64,000 bases of DNA from positions 183,054,001 through 183,118,000 of the forward strand of contig NC_060210.1 of NCBI RefSeq assembly GCF_021130785.1, given 5' to 3'. The stretch's first letter is position 1; each line of letters starts with the position of its first letter. The notes under the pieces are model-generated. The model saw only the letters and a program-made list of their open reading frames with translations. It ran no database searches and was not told where the DNA came from. Made by a program: the position numbers and the translations under genes. Positions 23,263 to 35,199 of this stretch are shown here, in pieces. The stretch comes from Homalodisca vitripennis. Taxonomy: Eukaryota; Arthropoda; Insecta; Hemiptera; Cicadellidae.

Positions 23263-24199
23263 ACAAATATCTAATAATTAAATTGTTGTTAATTATTTGT
23301 ATCAGCAATTAACACCATTGTCGATTCCGCAAAATCAATGCCCCTCCTATAGCATACTTCTTTTTTATATACTATTACACCACGTGTTGCGTTGTAGGTT
23401 AGGCTGAACCAGAATGGAAAATGTCATGTCTATTTCCACATGTCACATTAAACTGTCATATTATTGTACTCAGTTCGTTTTAAAATTTGTTTTAGTTATT
23501 TTTCTGCTTTAAATCACTTTGAGACTTAGGACCAATATTAAAATGTTCACTTTAACCAAATCTCATGAAATGACATTTACCAGTATAAGATTCTGTGTTT
23601 CTTATACATAAACGAGCAAGTATACACGTTAGTTCGCTCACGAGATATTGTGTGGACAGGCAGATAGATATACTGACAAGTTCCACAGAAGCATGGGCAC
23701 ATCGTCATACACGTCACCGCTAAGTTGAAAGTATTTTACAATGAAAACGTCAAATCCTTATATCAATTTAATCCTAAGATATTTTGTAGAATAAGACACA
23801 ACCCTTAGTAATATCTCAGCAAAATAATAATAATTTCAAATTTAGAGCTCGATATTCATTTGAGGTATCACTCTGAGTTACAGTCTTTGATAAAGTTCAG
23901 TCGAATTCCATGGAGGGGTGTGCACCATCATCGTACTCTAAATTTTATACATAGAAAGAAACTTATATTCCAAGATACGAAAATCAAACCAATTTACTAA
24001 ATATCACGCATGAAAATGCCGAACTATTATACAGCCCTCATGCCTGTTTACACAGTTGTTCATTCTACTATTTCTTATGGTAATCATGATTACCCGTAAG
24101 AAAAAGATAAGAACGATTGCTAACGGTCAGCGAATCATCACGGAGTGTCAATTACAATCATCGAAATCGATGTTCATCATTTAGGCTTCATGAAAGTTT
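23263..24199. other. Background with a short dispersed-repeat fragment
   Basis: AT-rich, no gene. Around 23625-23680 the minus strand reads CTGCCTGTCCACACAATATC, then TCGTGAGCGAACTAAC. This is a variant of the tail motif also seen near 24200-24310, 44890-44930 and 57980-58015. Confidence 0.4.
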
Positions 24200-24315
24200 T
24201 AAGTCTATATGTCAGTTCGTTCTCGATATATCGTAAGGGATACAGACATAAAGATATACAGCCGATCTAATATAATACTTCGTTAAAGCTCAGCCAGTAA
24301 TTGCACAGATTTGGT
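24200..24315 (-). repeat. Fragment of the GGCTGA-GTTAGCAAAG tail family
   Basis: On the minus strand it reads ACTGGCTGAGCTTTAACGAAG, then GATCGGCTGTATATC and ATATCGAGAACGAACTG. The order matches 44845-44945 in the left inverted-repeat arm (ATTGGCTGATCGTTAGCAAAG, CTGGCTGTCCGTACT, ATAACTCGAAGAAC). It is a diverged copy of one dispersed family. Confidence 0.45.
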
Positions 24316-24319
24316 ACAG

Positions 24320-27300
24320 TTTCGTTTCATTTTAGCATACTAAGCTGTTAAATTTTCATAAAGTAACAGTAAAAACAAATATTTTCATTTTAATTTCAAA
24401 TGGAAATTATCTAAACAAAAATTAAAATGTTTATTTATGTATAAATAGTGTAACTTGTTTAGCTCAGATCCTTACAAAGTTTTATTAAGTAAGCATTTAA
24501 TAAGGAACCAATGTTTAATGACGGTCAAACATGGTGAAAATATGTGAAGAGTAAGGTACTTCTTACGATTTTAACCCTCGAAATTCTACCATGACCAAAA
24601 CAACATCACCATTTTTGATCCAGTTAACACACCTGCAACCACAACACAGTGGCTAGGTCCCGTGCAGTCAATTACAGAATACTAGCGTATTGTTTGTATA
24701 TTCGAAAATAACGCAACTTATAACGAGGTTAACTAGATTTAACCCACTTTATTTTCACCGTGTCTCGACTTTAAAGCGGTTTATTGTTTAGCTCCTGTCT
24801 TTTTGTTATTTCATACAATAGAAACTGATATAACCATAGTACATATAACATGAAAACAGTTTTTCTTTTTCTGAAATCTGACTAGTCTATTTGCAGTTAT
24901 TTCTTTCTCTTAAGAGGTATTTTTTGTAGCAACATTCACCTGAATTCCTTATTCAATATTGTCTTCTTAACCCATTGATTTTTTTATACCTTATTTCTGC
25001 TATCTCACACTTTTATCAGAAAATTCAAATTTTAGTTTTTATCGTTTGTAATGAAACTTTTGCATGGAAATTAAGGTGGACGCTCGTTTATGAGGAATAA
25101 TGAGGAAATGTTTGTTTATTTAGTAACTAAAAAAATTATAAATAATCTTCAAAGTGGCCGTCTTATAATGCATATTCGAACGTGATCTTAATAGCAATAT
25201 CATTTTAAGATGTACCATCTTATGTGTTCAATACTATTTGTCTAAATATATATATATATTGCAACAACTGAAACAGACAAATGTATCAATAGCCGAAGTA
25301 ACCTAGCTTGTTGTAAAGAGAAATAGATCACCATTCCTTCCCAGTAGCTTCTCAGTCTTGCTGACGTCAAGTCTGATTATCTTTTTATCCTGTCAGTTTT
25401 TTTAAATAATAAATATTGATACAAGTTTTTCATTGTTTACATAATTTATTAGACTCATACTTTTAAATATACGACAACATTTCAGTTAATAGCTATAAGT
25501 ATCTAATTATCCTTTTTATCTTGTGTTAGGGTATTTCCAAATAAACTCTTCAGTAAAACTAAAATGAGGGTATGTTGTATTTATCTAATTGTTATTTTAA
25601 ATTGATGTAATAAAAAATATCCCTTAACCATAATCAGGTACTTTAGGAAATGTATGAAATTGATGATGCATTAATAGATTTTTTTATTTTTAACAACTTA
25701 ATTGTGAATGGTATCTCAACATATTTCGAAACTCGCACTAAAACGTTTTAAAACTTACACATATATCTCTTATAAAATAATAAATAATAATAAGTAATAA
25801 AGCTTCTAAAATAAGGATAAAAAAACTGCTGCTTTTACATTTTAATATTTTCTTCAATGTAAGGTGCGGAATTACCCTTCAAAAAGTCATTCTAGGTGTT
25901 TATAGGTTTAATAAAAAATTAAAACACATGTAGTAAAATATTTTCCTAATAAGATGTTCATTTCCTTCAGAATAAATCTTGTTAGAACGTATTTTTTATG
26001 ACACAGTTAAAATAATTTTAATACAATTAATAAAGCGGAATATATCCGAGAGTTAACTATCCGGTTTTAAAAGAAGTCAACATTTTGTTAAAAGAGTTTG
26101 TACCAATTCTACTAACCTTGCCGAAGTGAGATTAAAACAGATATTGTATCAATAAAATACAATTTAATGTTTGTTTCAAAAACAAAGAGGAAAATCGATT
26201 CCAAATTGTTTTTACAGCCATTATTTTATTTGAACCACTTCTACACCGGACTTAAAAAAATATTTTTTTGAAAAATTGTGTTTAAAACACAATAATGTGT
26301 TGATTAAATAATTCAAGACTAAATATCAGAATTTCTTACTGGATTATTCTGTTGTAACTTAAATATGCTTTTTTCCTTACAGTGTTACATTCAGTATCAC
26401 AGGTGTGATCTTACGATCCTTTAACTGATAATTACTACTGAGCGTAGGTGGGAGAGAATTATTTGATCGTGCAATATTTTAAGTGGACTACTCAGCATCG
26501 TGGGCAAAAGTGCCAAACTGTACTGAGAACAGTAGCCACAGAAGGATTAAGAATTGCTACAGAACCTGAGTTCATGAATGTATTATTTTTGTTATATTTG
26601 GTGAGATACACACTGAACGAGCAGTTGCATATCCTTCGCAAAGACTACGATGACACGAATTTCATGCATGTCTTCACTGACTCAGGAAATTAAACAGAAC
26701 TGTTCAGATTTCAAGCGACACCCTCTTGAAAATTCTAACATGGAAACTTAAAAACCAACGTGTACCATTAACCATTTTAAACAATTTGACCTGATAAATT
26801 GAAGCCATCATTCAATGGCTTGCCCAAGATATTAATTAAAAATTAATCCGAAGATTAAACTAGAATGAAATATCAGCTAACAAGTTCCAGAAACAATAGT
26901 AGTATTATTAATGAAGTATATTTACTGCAAAGATGTATGCTTCCACTATCAAAGTTCGTAAATAAAATTAAATGCCAAAACCTATTTTAATAACTAACTA
27001 CAATAAACAAACAATACCAACTGACCAGGATTTTTAGTGTTAGACTACATTGAAATTCTTACCTATTTATGTACAAATTATAGTATAATCAAATTTTTAT
27101 CAACCCAATATTTTTTCTGGCTTGTACTAAATAGTTTAAATATTTCAGAGAAAACCACTATACAGTGTTTGGCTGAATCGGGAAAATCTCTCCCTCCTCA
27201 CTTATCGATTTCTAACCTAATTTCGGGAAATTTGTGCTCTACGTCTTGGGATTTGCTAAATTTTATCAACGTCCCGAAACCTCTTTGTAAGCTAATTTAT

Positions 27301-28525
27301 CTTCCCAAGTTTTAAAATCTTGCACATTATCACCAATTTGTCTTGCAGTATCCTGCTTGTGGCCTTCGATTGGAAGTCAGGTTGCAGAATCTCTAAATTT
27401 AGACGTATATCTATGTCTTTACAAGAATATAGATATAATAACACTCCAAGGTTTTACATCTTTCAAATAAATTTTTCAGTGTAGCAATATTAAAATACTG
27501 ATAACAGGAACTCTATGATAAAATTAGCCGATTCTAGCAAGAGATTCATGATTCTACGCAGACTATAGTTTTTCGATAGGTTGAACTAGGCAAGGTGAAG
27601 CAATTTTCCAACACGACATTAAGTCTTTTTGTCATAGACTTAAAAGATTCACCGCTATATGCCATAGCATCATTTTTTTGCAGAACTCAATAGGTCAAAT
27701 ATTTTACATATTTGTAATTAAATCATTTTTTAAGTTTAAAAAAATTTTATATATATGTATAATGCGTTAAAACTTATTTTCTTTAAAAGTCTTATTTATA
27801 AACCCATGAAATGTTTCATGGATAATGACATTAACAACGTATATTTTTAAAATGTTTAATCAATGATGTGTCAACATTGACAAAATAAAATGATTAAATT
27901 TAACATTATCAGCTGACTTATTATGCAAAAGTACCCAAAAAACTGTTTGCTAATCACAAGGACACGACCACATTTTTGAGTTCTATTAATAGTCTGGTTA
28001 AACTATTCTTACTTATAAACCACACTCATACGGTTTGTTAACATTTACCAATAGCTCTGTTACGATCTACAGTATTTACAGGTAGTACGAAATATTACAT
28101 AACCGTACACCATATACGAGTGTCTACCTGTATCGCTGCCAAGTGCAACAATATTAACGAGGTCAACCTGTCGTGAACCCACGGCCTCGAGTTTAAGTGT
28201 TTTACTACTTCGTTCCTGTTTCCTTTGGCACGGTCTTGGTGTTTATTGTTGGAAAGTATTAATTGCTTAGAATTGAAAGGTGCAATAGTCGGGGAACAAT
28301 AGGCAATTTGCATTTTAAAAACACTAAATCTCGTTTTTATTGATACACAGAGAAAATGTTCTCCTCAGATAAGAAATCGATCCTCAGCCACACTAGTGTT
28401 TTTGCAGGTCGAAATGGGACGGCATCAAAATGGTAAAAAATTTAAACTTAAGTTCTTTCTCAAGATGTAGTTTTCTAGCTTGAACACCGCCTTTAGCTAA
28501 CTATCAGAGAGGTAAATAAATGTTA
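24320..28525. other. AT-rich stretch without a recognisable gene
   Basis: The longest frames (81 codons at 26448-26693 and 92 codons at 27037-27315) have no identifiable domain. A pyrimidine-rich tract ending in AG lies just before 26381, but all three frames after it meet stops, so a coding exon is not supported. No element ends were recognised. Confidence 0.5.
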
Positions 28526-28529
28526 ACAC

Positions 28530-28735
28530 TTACTTGCAGCTTCGCACGCAATTTCCAACCGAATAATAATGACATCCTGGGCATGTACTTTTTAAATCTT
28601 ATACCAAATCTGGAGATTCAGATTTAGAATGACTGTAGTATAATCCAATTCCTTAATCCATAACCGGATAGTTGGACTTTAAGTTTAAAAACCAGTGATG
28701 TGTGGCCTCTGGATTGTGAGAGTGTAACTAATTTT
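28530..28735 (+). mobile_element. CGGCTTCGC family, truncated copy 3
   Basis: TGCAGCTTCGCACGCAATTTC near 28535 matches the left motif of copy 1. ACCAGTGATGTGTGGCCTCTG near 28690 parallels ACCAGTGGTGTGTAGGTCAC in copy 2 near 7073. The rest of the element is missing or too diverged to follow. Confidence 0.4.
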
Positions 28736-28739
28736 GTAA

Positions 28740-30950
28740 TAGCTTATCTGTCAAATACTGAATTGAATTTCTCTGAATTCCATGTTAAATTACTATTACT
28801 AGTTAAATAACCCTATTTCAGTAATACTTGGATTAACATAAACCGTTATGGAGGAATCCTAAAGGCGAAATCCCTAGTTTTCGTAGTAAAATCACTTATG
28901 CTGTAATACGATGCCGTATTATAATATTTTAAGTGACGTAGACATGTATCGGGTACTTATTGTATTTAATGAAATAAAAAATATTTTATAAATAACAAAC
29001 TAATTATAAATATTTTCAATTTCAGCTACGTGTAAATAAATACCTAACCAATGATTTCAAAACCTTGCACATTTTTGTTATGTTTTTGTTTTGCTTTTTA
29101 CAGAGCAATTTTCAAAATCTAAAAATTCCTATTCACAAACTACACAAAGACTTCTGTAGACTGAATAAAACTAATAGAATAATATAGTCTAATATTAATA
29201 ATTTAACAAATAGTAAATGTTTTGGACTATTTTTAATCTGAAAAATTATAAAAAAGAATAAAATGAATGTAAGCTTCTAGTATACCTACTATTTTGTTTC
29301 ATTTAAGAAACATCAGGTATGAACAATAATTGCAAGAGGCTGTACTTAACATTTTTATCTGGATAAACTATCTATAGAGAGTTATGTATAATTTTGTAGT
29401 CAAAATAAATGTAATGCATAACAGGGAAATCAGATTTTAAAACAAATTTTTCATCAGCTGTAAAATATTTTAATGTTTTACAAATACATAAAACAAAAGG
29501 AAGTAAAGAAATTGATGTTATATTTTAATTGCTTGGTTGCCTTGTTTTTGCAAGATATTTTATTTGCAGTTCAACATTGCTTCAATTTCAATCAGGTTCA
29601 TTTTGTTTTAAGTTATTAGTTTTAGGAAGAAGCATTTTTTGATTTTGTCTATTTCGAACCGTATGTGCACTTGTGCAGGTAATGATATCTCTGAATTATT
29701 CTGTACAATTTCAAACCAATTATTTGTTACACTAACTCTTGAAAAAGTGATTGTTTAGCCTATGTAATCTTTGGGCCAAAATGTACATGTATGTACTTAG
29801 TTGGGACTAAAACATCTACTTCCGTCAAAAATGTCTACTTCCACGCTTGCATTCCTCTATTGGTATAAGGGTTAATTGGTGTTAAATCTCTAATATACTC
29901 GTATAAACCATACAGTTATCGAGATTATGTGTTGACAAACCTATGCTAGCATACACAAAAAGACGTTACATTTTGTAACTGTCCCAATTTATTAATAATA
30001 ATTACGATTATTTATTTCTTTAGAGTTGCCTTTGTTTTTAGTTGTGTTTCTGAAGAATGAATAACTGTAAACCTGATAAGGTACATTTTACAATCACGCT
30101 TCCTTATCTATCCCCGTTCCCTATATCATCATATTATTTCCTTGGTTCATGCAGTTAAATTCAGAATGAACTAATTTGTTTGCAATAATTACTGCTGCTA
30201 TCAATAATATAAATGATAAAATACATTTTTCATTACTATACGATTCACATACCGACAGCTGATATTTATACATGAAAATACAAATTAATGTCACACTCTT
30301 TGTCTATGACTCTATCAGTTGTAAAAAGTATTAGCCATATTTACAGTAGCAATTCCTTAACCAAATATGTTCACTAGGTTTCGTATGATTGAGTATCAAA
30401 CATCCGAATTTCGAATATATAGGATTGTCAAGGAAGAATTATTGAAAAAGAAAGTGAAAGTAGAGAGGGACTATCATGGATATCTTGAATGGACAAGAGA
30501 ATGGTTTAGCTGCAGTATCCAGCTTTAGGGCAACAATGAAGAAATACGAACTGGCAATGATTGTATTCAGTCTCCGATAAGAGTAGAACTCATAACGTTC
30601 TAACTCCGTTCAATCTTCATTAGAGTGGTAGAGAAATTCAGACTGATATATTGTAGATCTCAATCAAGGAAACATAACATTTTCTAGTACGTTACTTTGT
30701 TGTCGAAAAATATGTAAACATATATTTATTTTGTATACTTGTTATGCGAGTAAATTTTGCAGTAAAGCAAGTTATTAAGTTGCGCATAAAGTAAAAAAGT
30801 ACATTTGAACTAAAGATACACTCAAGTTTTAAAACATTTACACTCCACTAAGTTTACCTTTAAGGTAAGAACTGTTCTAGACACTGACTTGGCATCAGAC
30901 CCGCAGACACATTAACTTCTCAGACTTCCCAGACGATTTATAACCACAAT
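28740..30950. other. AT-rich stretch without a recognisable gene
   Basis: No coding motif, element terminus or tandem repeat recognised. Confidence 0.55.
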
Positions 30951-30954
30951 GATT

Positions 30955-31215
30955 ATTACAAAAAGTAAAGCAAAGTAAAGATATCTTATTTTACCAGGCG
31001 AAGTTAGGGCTAAGAAGCCCTCTATATCACGTAACCTGAGGACCAACGGCTTAAAGGTAACTTCCGAACCACCGCCAATGGCTGGGCAGGCGGGCTGCTT
31101 GAAAGGACAGGATCGCTCAGCGGTCACCCATCTGAGCAGCAGCCACGCTCGACGTTGCTTGATCCGGTTATCTTGCAATAACCGTTGTAACCGCTACACA
31201 GCGCCATTGCATTAT
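30955..31215 (-). mobile_element. SINE-like element with a 5S rRNA-like head
   Basis: On the minus strand, 31184 to about 31108 reads CGGTTATTGCAAGATAACCGG, then ATCAAGCAACGTCGAGCGTGG, then CAGATGGGTGACCGCTGAGCG. This follows the order and wording of the second half of metazoan 5S rRNA (GATCACCGA, TTAAGCARCGTCGGGCG, GATGGGNGACCGC). A GC-rich body (TGGCGGTGGTTCGGAAG; GGGCTTCTTAGCCC) follows, with a 3' tail near 30970 built from TTTACTTTGC-like words. Head, unrelated body and simple tail are the layout of a 5S-derived SINE. Length is about 260 bp. No target duplication was found, and the ends are approximate. Confidence 0.65.
31110..31163 (-). promoter_or_regulatory. 5S-like internal pol III control region
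   Basis: AAGCAACGTCGAGCG and GATGGGTGACC correspond in position to the box A / intermediate element / box C part of 5S genes. If functional it would direct pol III transcription leftward through the SINE-like body. Conservation of these words is seen; activity is inference. Confidence 0.45.
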
Positions 31216-31587
31216 ACGTGGCTTACCCAGATTAAAAACATTATTGTATTAGCATTTTTAAACAATGATCTTCAACATTTTTGTGCTATATGCAAATGTT
31301 TGTCTAGTGTTTAAGAAAGCAAATATTTAACTATGAGGAACTTTAGCTACATCTTGTTATTTCGAATACATTTATACCAACTTACTTAACACATTTATAA
31401 TTATACCTTAATAATCTAAGAGTACCTAACTTATAAGACTGCTGAATCACTACATCTTACCTACAGACCAGACTTTTTAGGAACGCTTGTCTCTGCTTTA
31501 TTTCCAGAGGTCTATTAAATTCATAGAATGGGCTTATATTATTTGATACATTTTTTTAAATACATTTCTTAGGTTGAAAAAGTATAA

Positions 31588-34500
31588 TTAGAGAATTTAT
31601 TTCTAAAATTAATTCTAACTGTGTTAAAACCTAAAAAGTATCAGACATTATTCTTCTATTACTTTTCTAAAACATTGTGTCTGCCTGTGGTAATTTTGCA
31701 AAAGTTAGTTTCCTTAGTTCATCAAAACATTAGAAGTTTAAGAGCAAATTTTGATACTTTTATTGCAGAAATGTCAATTTTAAATCATCAACCTAAAATT
31801 TTTATTTTAACTGAAATTTGGATAAATAGTTCTGAGCAGTGTTTATATTACCTTCCAGATTATAATTCATATTTCAATACAAATGAACAAATCAGGTCTG
31901 GAGGAGTAGCTGTCTTTGTACATAATAGCATTGGTGACATTACCCTGGGAAATATTAAATTTAACTCTGCTGATGTACTAGAAATATCATTTGAAATGTT
32001 CGGTTTATATTTTAAAATACTTAATGTATATAGGTTACAGCAACAGACTCCCGAATCATTTATTAATGAACTAAACACCTACTTGTCTCACACAGATGTA
32101 AAATCATGCACTAACCTATTAATTGTGGGAGATATGAATATAAACTTGTTAGACGATAATAATATCACAGGAGAATATAAAACAATATTAGCGGTTAATG
32201 GTCTTGAATCATTAATAAATAAACCTACCCGAATTACAGACATATCACAAACGTGCATTGACCACGTATTTGTCCGAGTTAAAAACAGAAATAACATAAC
32301 AGTGACAGCTGAAGTTATCGACTGTCATATCACGGATCATTGTTTATCAGCTGTTTGGCTGCGAAGCGAGGAACAGCAGTTGGTCAAGGTCACGCAAGTG
32401 GTCAACTCGCATCGCATTGATCATGCACAACTCGATAGTTTATTAAGTAAAGCTGAGTGGTCTGAAGTTTATAATGAACGGAATGCTTCCAATGCATTCG
32501 ATAAGTTTTATTTAATGCTTAATGACTTAATAAGTAAGAGTAAAAAAATAATTAGAGAAAGACATTTTAAAATAAAAAGATTAAAGCCATGGATTGATGA
32601 ATTAATTTGTAAGCGCATTAAAACGAGAAACTTGTTATTTAAGAGAGTACAAGTTGAACCTTACAATGAATTGCTTCTAAAACATTTTAAGGAATATAGA
32701 AACAAACTGCAATCAGATATTAGAATATTAAAAAATAATTATTATCGTAATCTTTTCCAAAATAATAAAGGCAATTCTAAAGAAACATGGAATATTTTAA
32801 ATGAAGTAACGGGACAGCAATATAAAACTTTTACTCCAATTATTTTGGAGATAAATAATAAATGTGAAAATGACCAATATATAGTAGCTAATGAATTTAA
32901 TAAATATTTTGTCTCAATAGCTGAAAATCTGTGTTCTAATCAAAGCACACCAAATAATTTAAATGACATGCATCTAAAAAATGTTTTTAGTGAACAACAC
33001 ATTACGCAGTCGATGTTCTTAAGTCCGGTTCTAGAGGAGGAAGTACTCACTGTGATAAGCTCTTTAAAAAACCATACAGCACCTGGGATTGATGGCATTA
33101 GTTCTCAAATTATTAAGAAACATTCAAAGAAATTAGGTAAAGTACTAACGTATATTATAAATTTAAGTTTTCAATCAGGTGTGTTCCCAGAAAAATTGAA
33201 GGAGGCTGTGGTAATTCCAATTCATAAAAAAGAATCAAAACTAAACAGCGGTAATTATAGACCAATATCCCTTCTATCATCATTCTCTAAGATAATTGAA
33301 AAGATTATAAAGAAACAGTTAATTACATTTTTAGAAAAACATAACTTTTTTAGTTCTAATCAATTCGGTTTCAGGCAGGGTTTAAATACAGAGTCGGCTC
33401 TTTTAAAATTTATGGGAGAGGTCTCAGAGGGGATAAATAATGGAAAAAAGGTAAGCGGCCTGTTCCTAGATATAACTAAAGCATTTGATATGGTGAATCA
33501 TGATATATTACTGCAAAAACTATATAGGTGTGGAATTAGGGGAGTTGTTTTTAACTGGTTCAAAAGTTATATTTTAAGAAGAACACAGCGTGTAAAGTTG
33601 AATGGAGTGCTTAGCGATTTACGTGAAGTTAAGTTTGGAGTTCCACAGGGTTCTGTTTTGGGTGCAGTTCTTTTTTTAATATATATTAATGATTTATGTA
33701 GCACAAGATTTGTTGGAAAAGTAACTTCTTTCGCTGATGATACTGCTTTCTCTTACGTTGGAGAAACATGGGCTGATGTAGAGTTGAATATGAACCTAGA
33801 TCTTCAAGCTATACAGTGGTGGTTCACTAAAAATAATATGATCTTAAGTACCGCTAAAACAAATTATTTAAATTTTAATTTAAGGGAAGGTAATCATTTA
33901 ACAAATAGGATTATTCTACACTGTATTGATTGCATTTGTAGTAGGAGTGTATATTGTAATAATAAATGTATTGAAGTAAAAATTACTGACAGTATTAAAT
34001 ATTTAGGAATAATTTTAGATAAGGATTTGTGATGGAAAAAACATATATTAGATTTAAAGAAAAAATTAAATAATGTTTTGAGACTATTTTATTTTTTACG
34101 AAACATGTGCGATAATGATACACTAAGAATTATATATTTTTCACTGGTGCATAGTAGACTGGAATATGGAATTTCATGTTGGGGAGGGACTTATAAAACT
34201 AACACAAAATCCTTGTTTATTATTCAAAAACATTTCGTTAGGCTAATTTTACGAAGAAATATAACTGAAGCAAGTTTTCCTTTATTTTATCAACTAAAAA
34301 TACTACCAGTAAGACATGCGTATATTTATAAAGTCTTGAAAATATTTTATCGTCGTAGCAGGAATAGTACAGATTTAAATGATTACAGATCAAAATTAAG
34401 AAATGCGTCAGATGTATGTGTACCTAGGCCATCAAACACATTTTTTACTAAAAGCTATAATTTTTTGGCGCCAAGAATATTTAATAAATTACCTAATCGC

Positions 34501-35197
34501 ATTCACTACGTCAATTCTTTATCTAAATTCAGCTCTAAATTAAGACAGTGGTTGTTGGAAATTGAAAATATAGACGAAATATTATTTGAGATAATACAGT
34601 AAAAGTTTTTGTTTTTAAAGATTATGGCAGATAAAAAATGTAAAATCTTCTGATATGGATATACGTTATTTTTTGTTTATATATTATTTAAACTTATAAA
34701 ATATAAAGGTTTTCATATTAATATTTTATGTACATAAAATCAAGTTTTAAGGTTGATTTTTGTTTTGTTGTAGGGTGAAACATAGAACAGTTTTGTTTAT
34801 TCATGAAACTAGATATTTTTGTTTAATGGTTTATAATATTTGTATGGGCTTTAAAGAAAGACAAATTATTAATTGAAAGTGTATTTTTTTATGAGTAGAC
34901 TTTGTTGGTTTTGGAGAAATTATTTTTCATTCTATATGTAATTTGAAAATTAGATCAGCCATTTGTAAAATAAATTCAGTAAGACCTCCAATCAGGCTGT
35001 GCCTTGGAGGAGTCTATTTCTCATAATTATATTATATTATGCATTGTACTTGAAATATATTAATTTTATAGGATCTGCTTGGCATTGTTTTAATTTTATT
35101 GTTATGTATGTTATGTATTGTATTGTGCCAGTGTACAATGTTCAGCATGATTTGTAACATATTTGTTGTTTTGAGAAATAAATTTATTATTATTATT
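31588..35197 (+). mobile_element. Non-LTR retrotransposon (CR1/Jockey-like), ORF2 plus 3' UTR
   Basis: The element covers a single endonuclease-reverse transcriptase frame and a 3' UTR of about 600 bp. The UTR ends in AATAAATTTATTATTATTATT near 35177-35197, a short ATT-repeat tail typical of CR1-type LINEs. The in-frame sequence is open back to 31588, just after a stop. No ORF1 (gag-like) frame is visible upstream, so the copy is probably 5'-truncated or has lost its 5' half. The real 5' edge and target duplication were not found. Confidence 0.8.
31621..34602 (+). pseudogene. APE endonuclease-reverse transcriptase (LINE ORF2) with one internal stop
   Basis: About 990 codons run in one frame, interrupted only by TGA at 34030-34032. 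Counting from 31621, the N-terminal part is an APE-type endonuclease: VHQNIRSLRANF near residue 35, LTEIWI near 65, SGGVAVFV near 93, VGDMNINLL near 168, ITDHCLSAVW near 240. The reverse transcriptase follows: AVVIPIHKK and NYRPISLLS near 535-560, FLDITKAFDMVNHD near 615, GVPQGSVLG near 672 and the catalytic FADD near 704. After the stop the frame continues (WKKHI ... CWGGTYKTN ... LKILPVRHAYIYKVLKIF) to a natural end at 34602, so the normal C-terminal domain is present. The first start-like codon is GTG at 31621; the true start may lie upstream. The stop fits a CGA-to-TGA change. It encodes the machinery that nicks target DNA and copies LINE RNA into it; as read, it would give a protein lacking the C-terminal domain. 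Confidence 0.9.
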
Positions 35198-35199
35198 TC

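Noticed and set aside
26373..26700. Possible exon with a splice-acceptor-like tract and an 81-codon frame
   Set aside because: All three frames meet stops soon after the acceptor-like AG, and the later frame has no recognisable domain.
31860..32297. Minus-strand frames within the LINE
   Set aside because: Shadows of the endonuclease domain on the plus strand.
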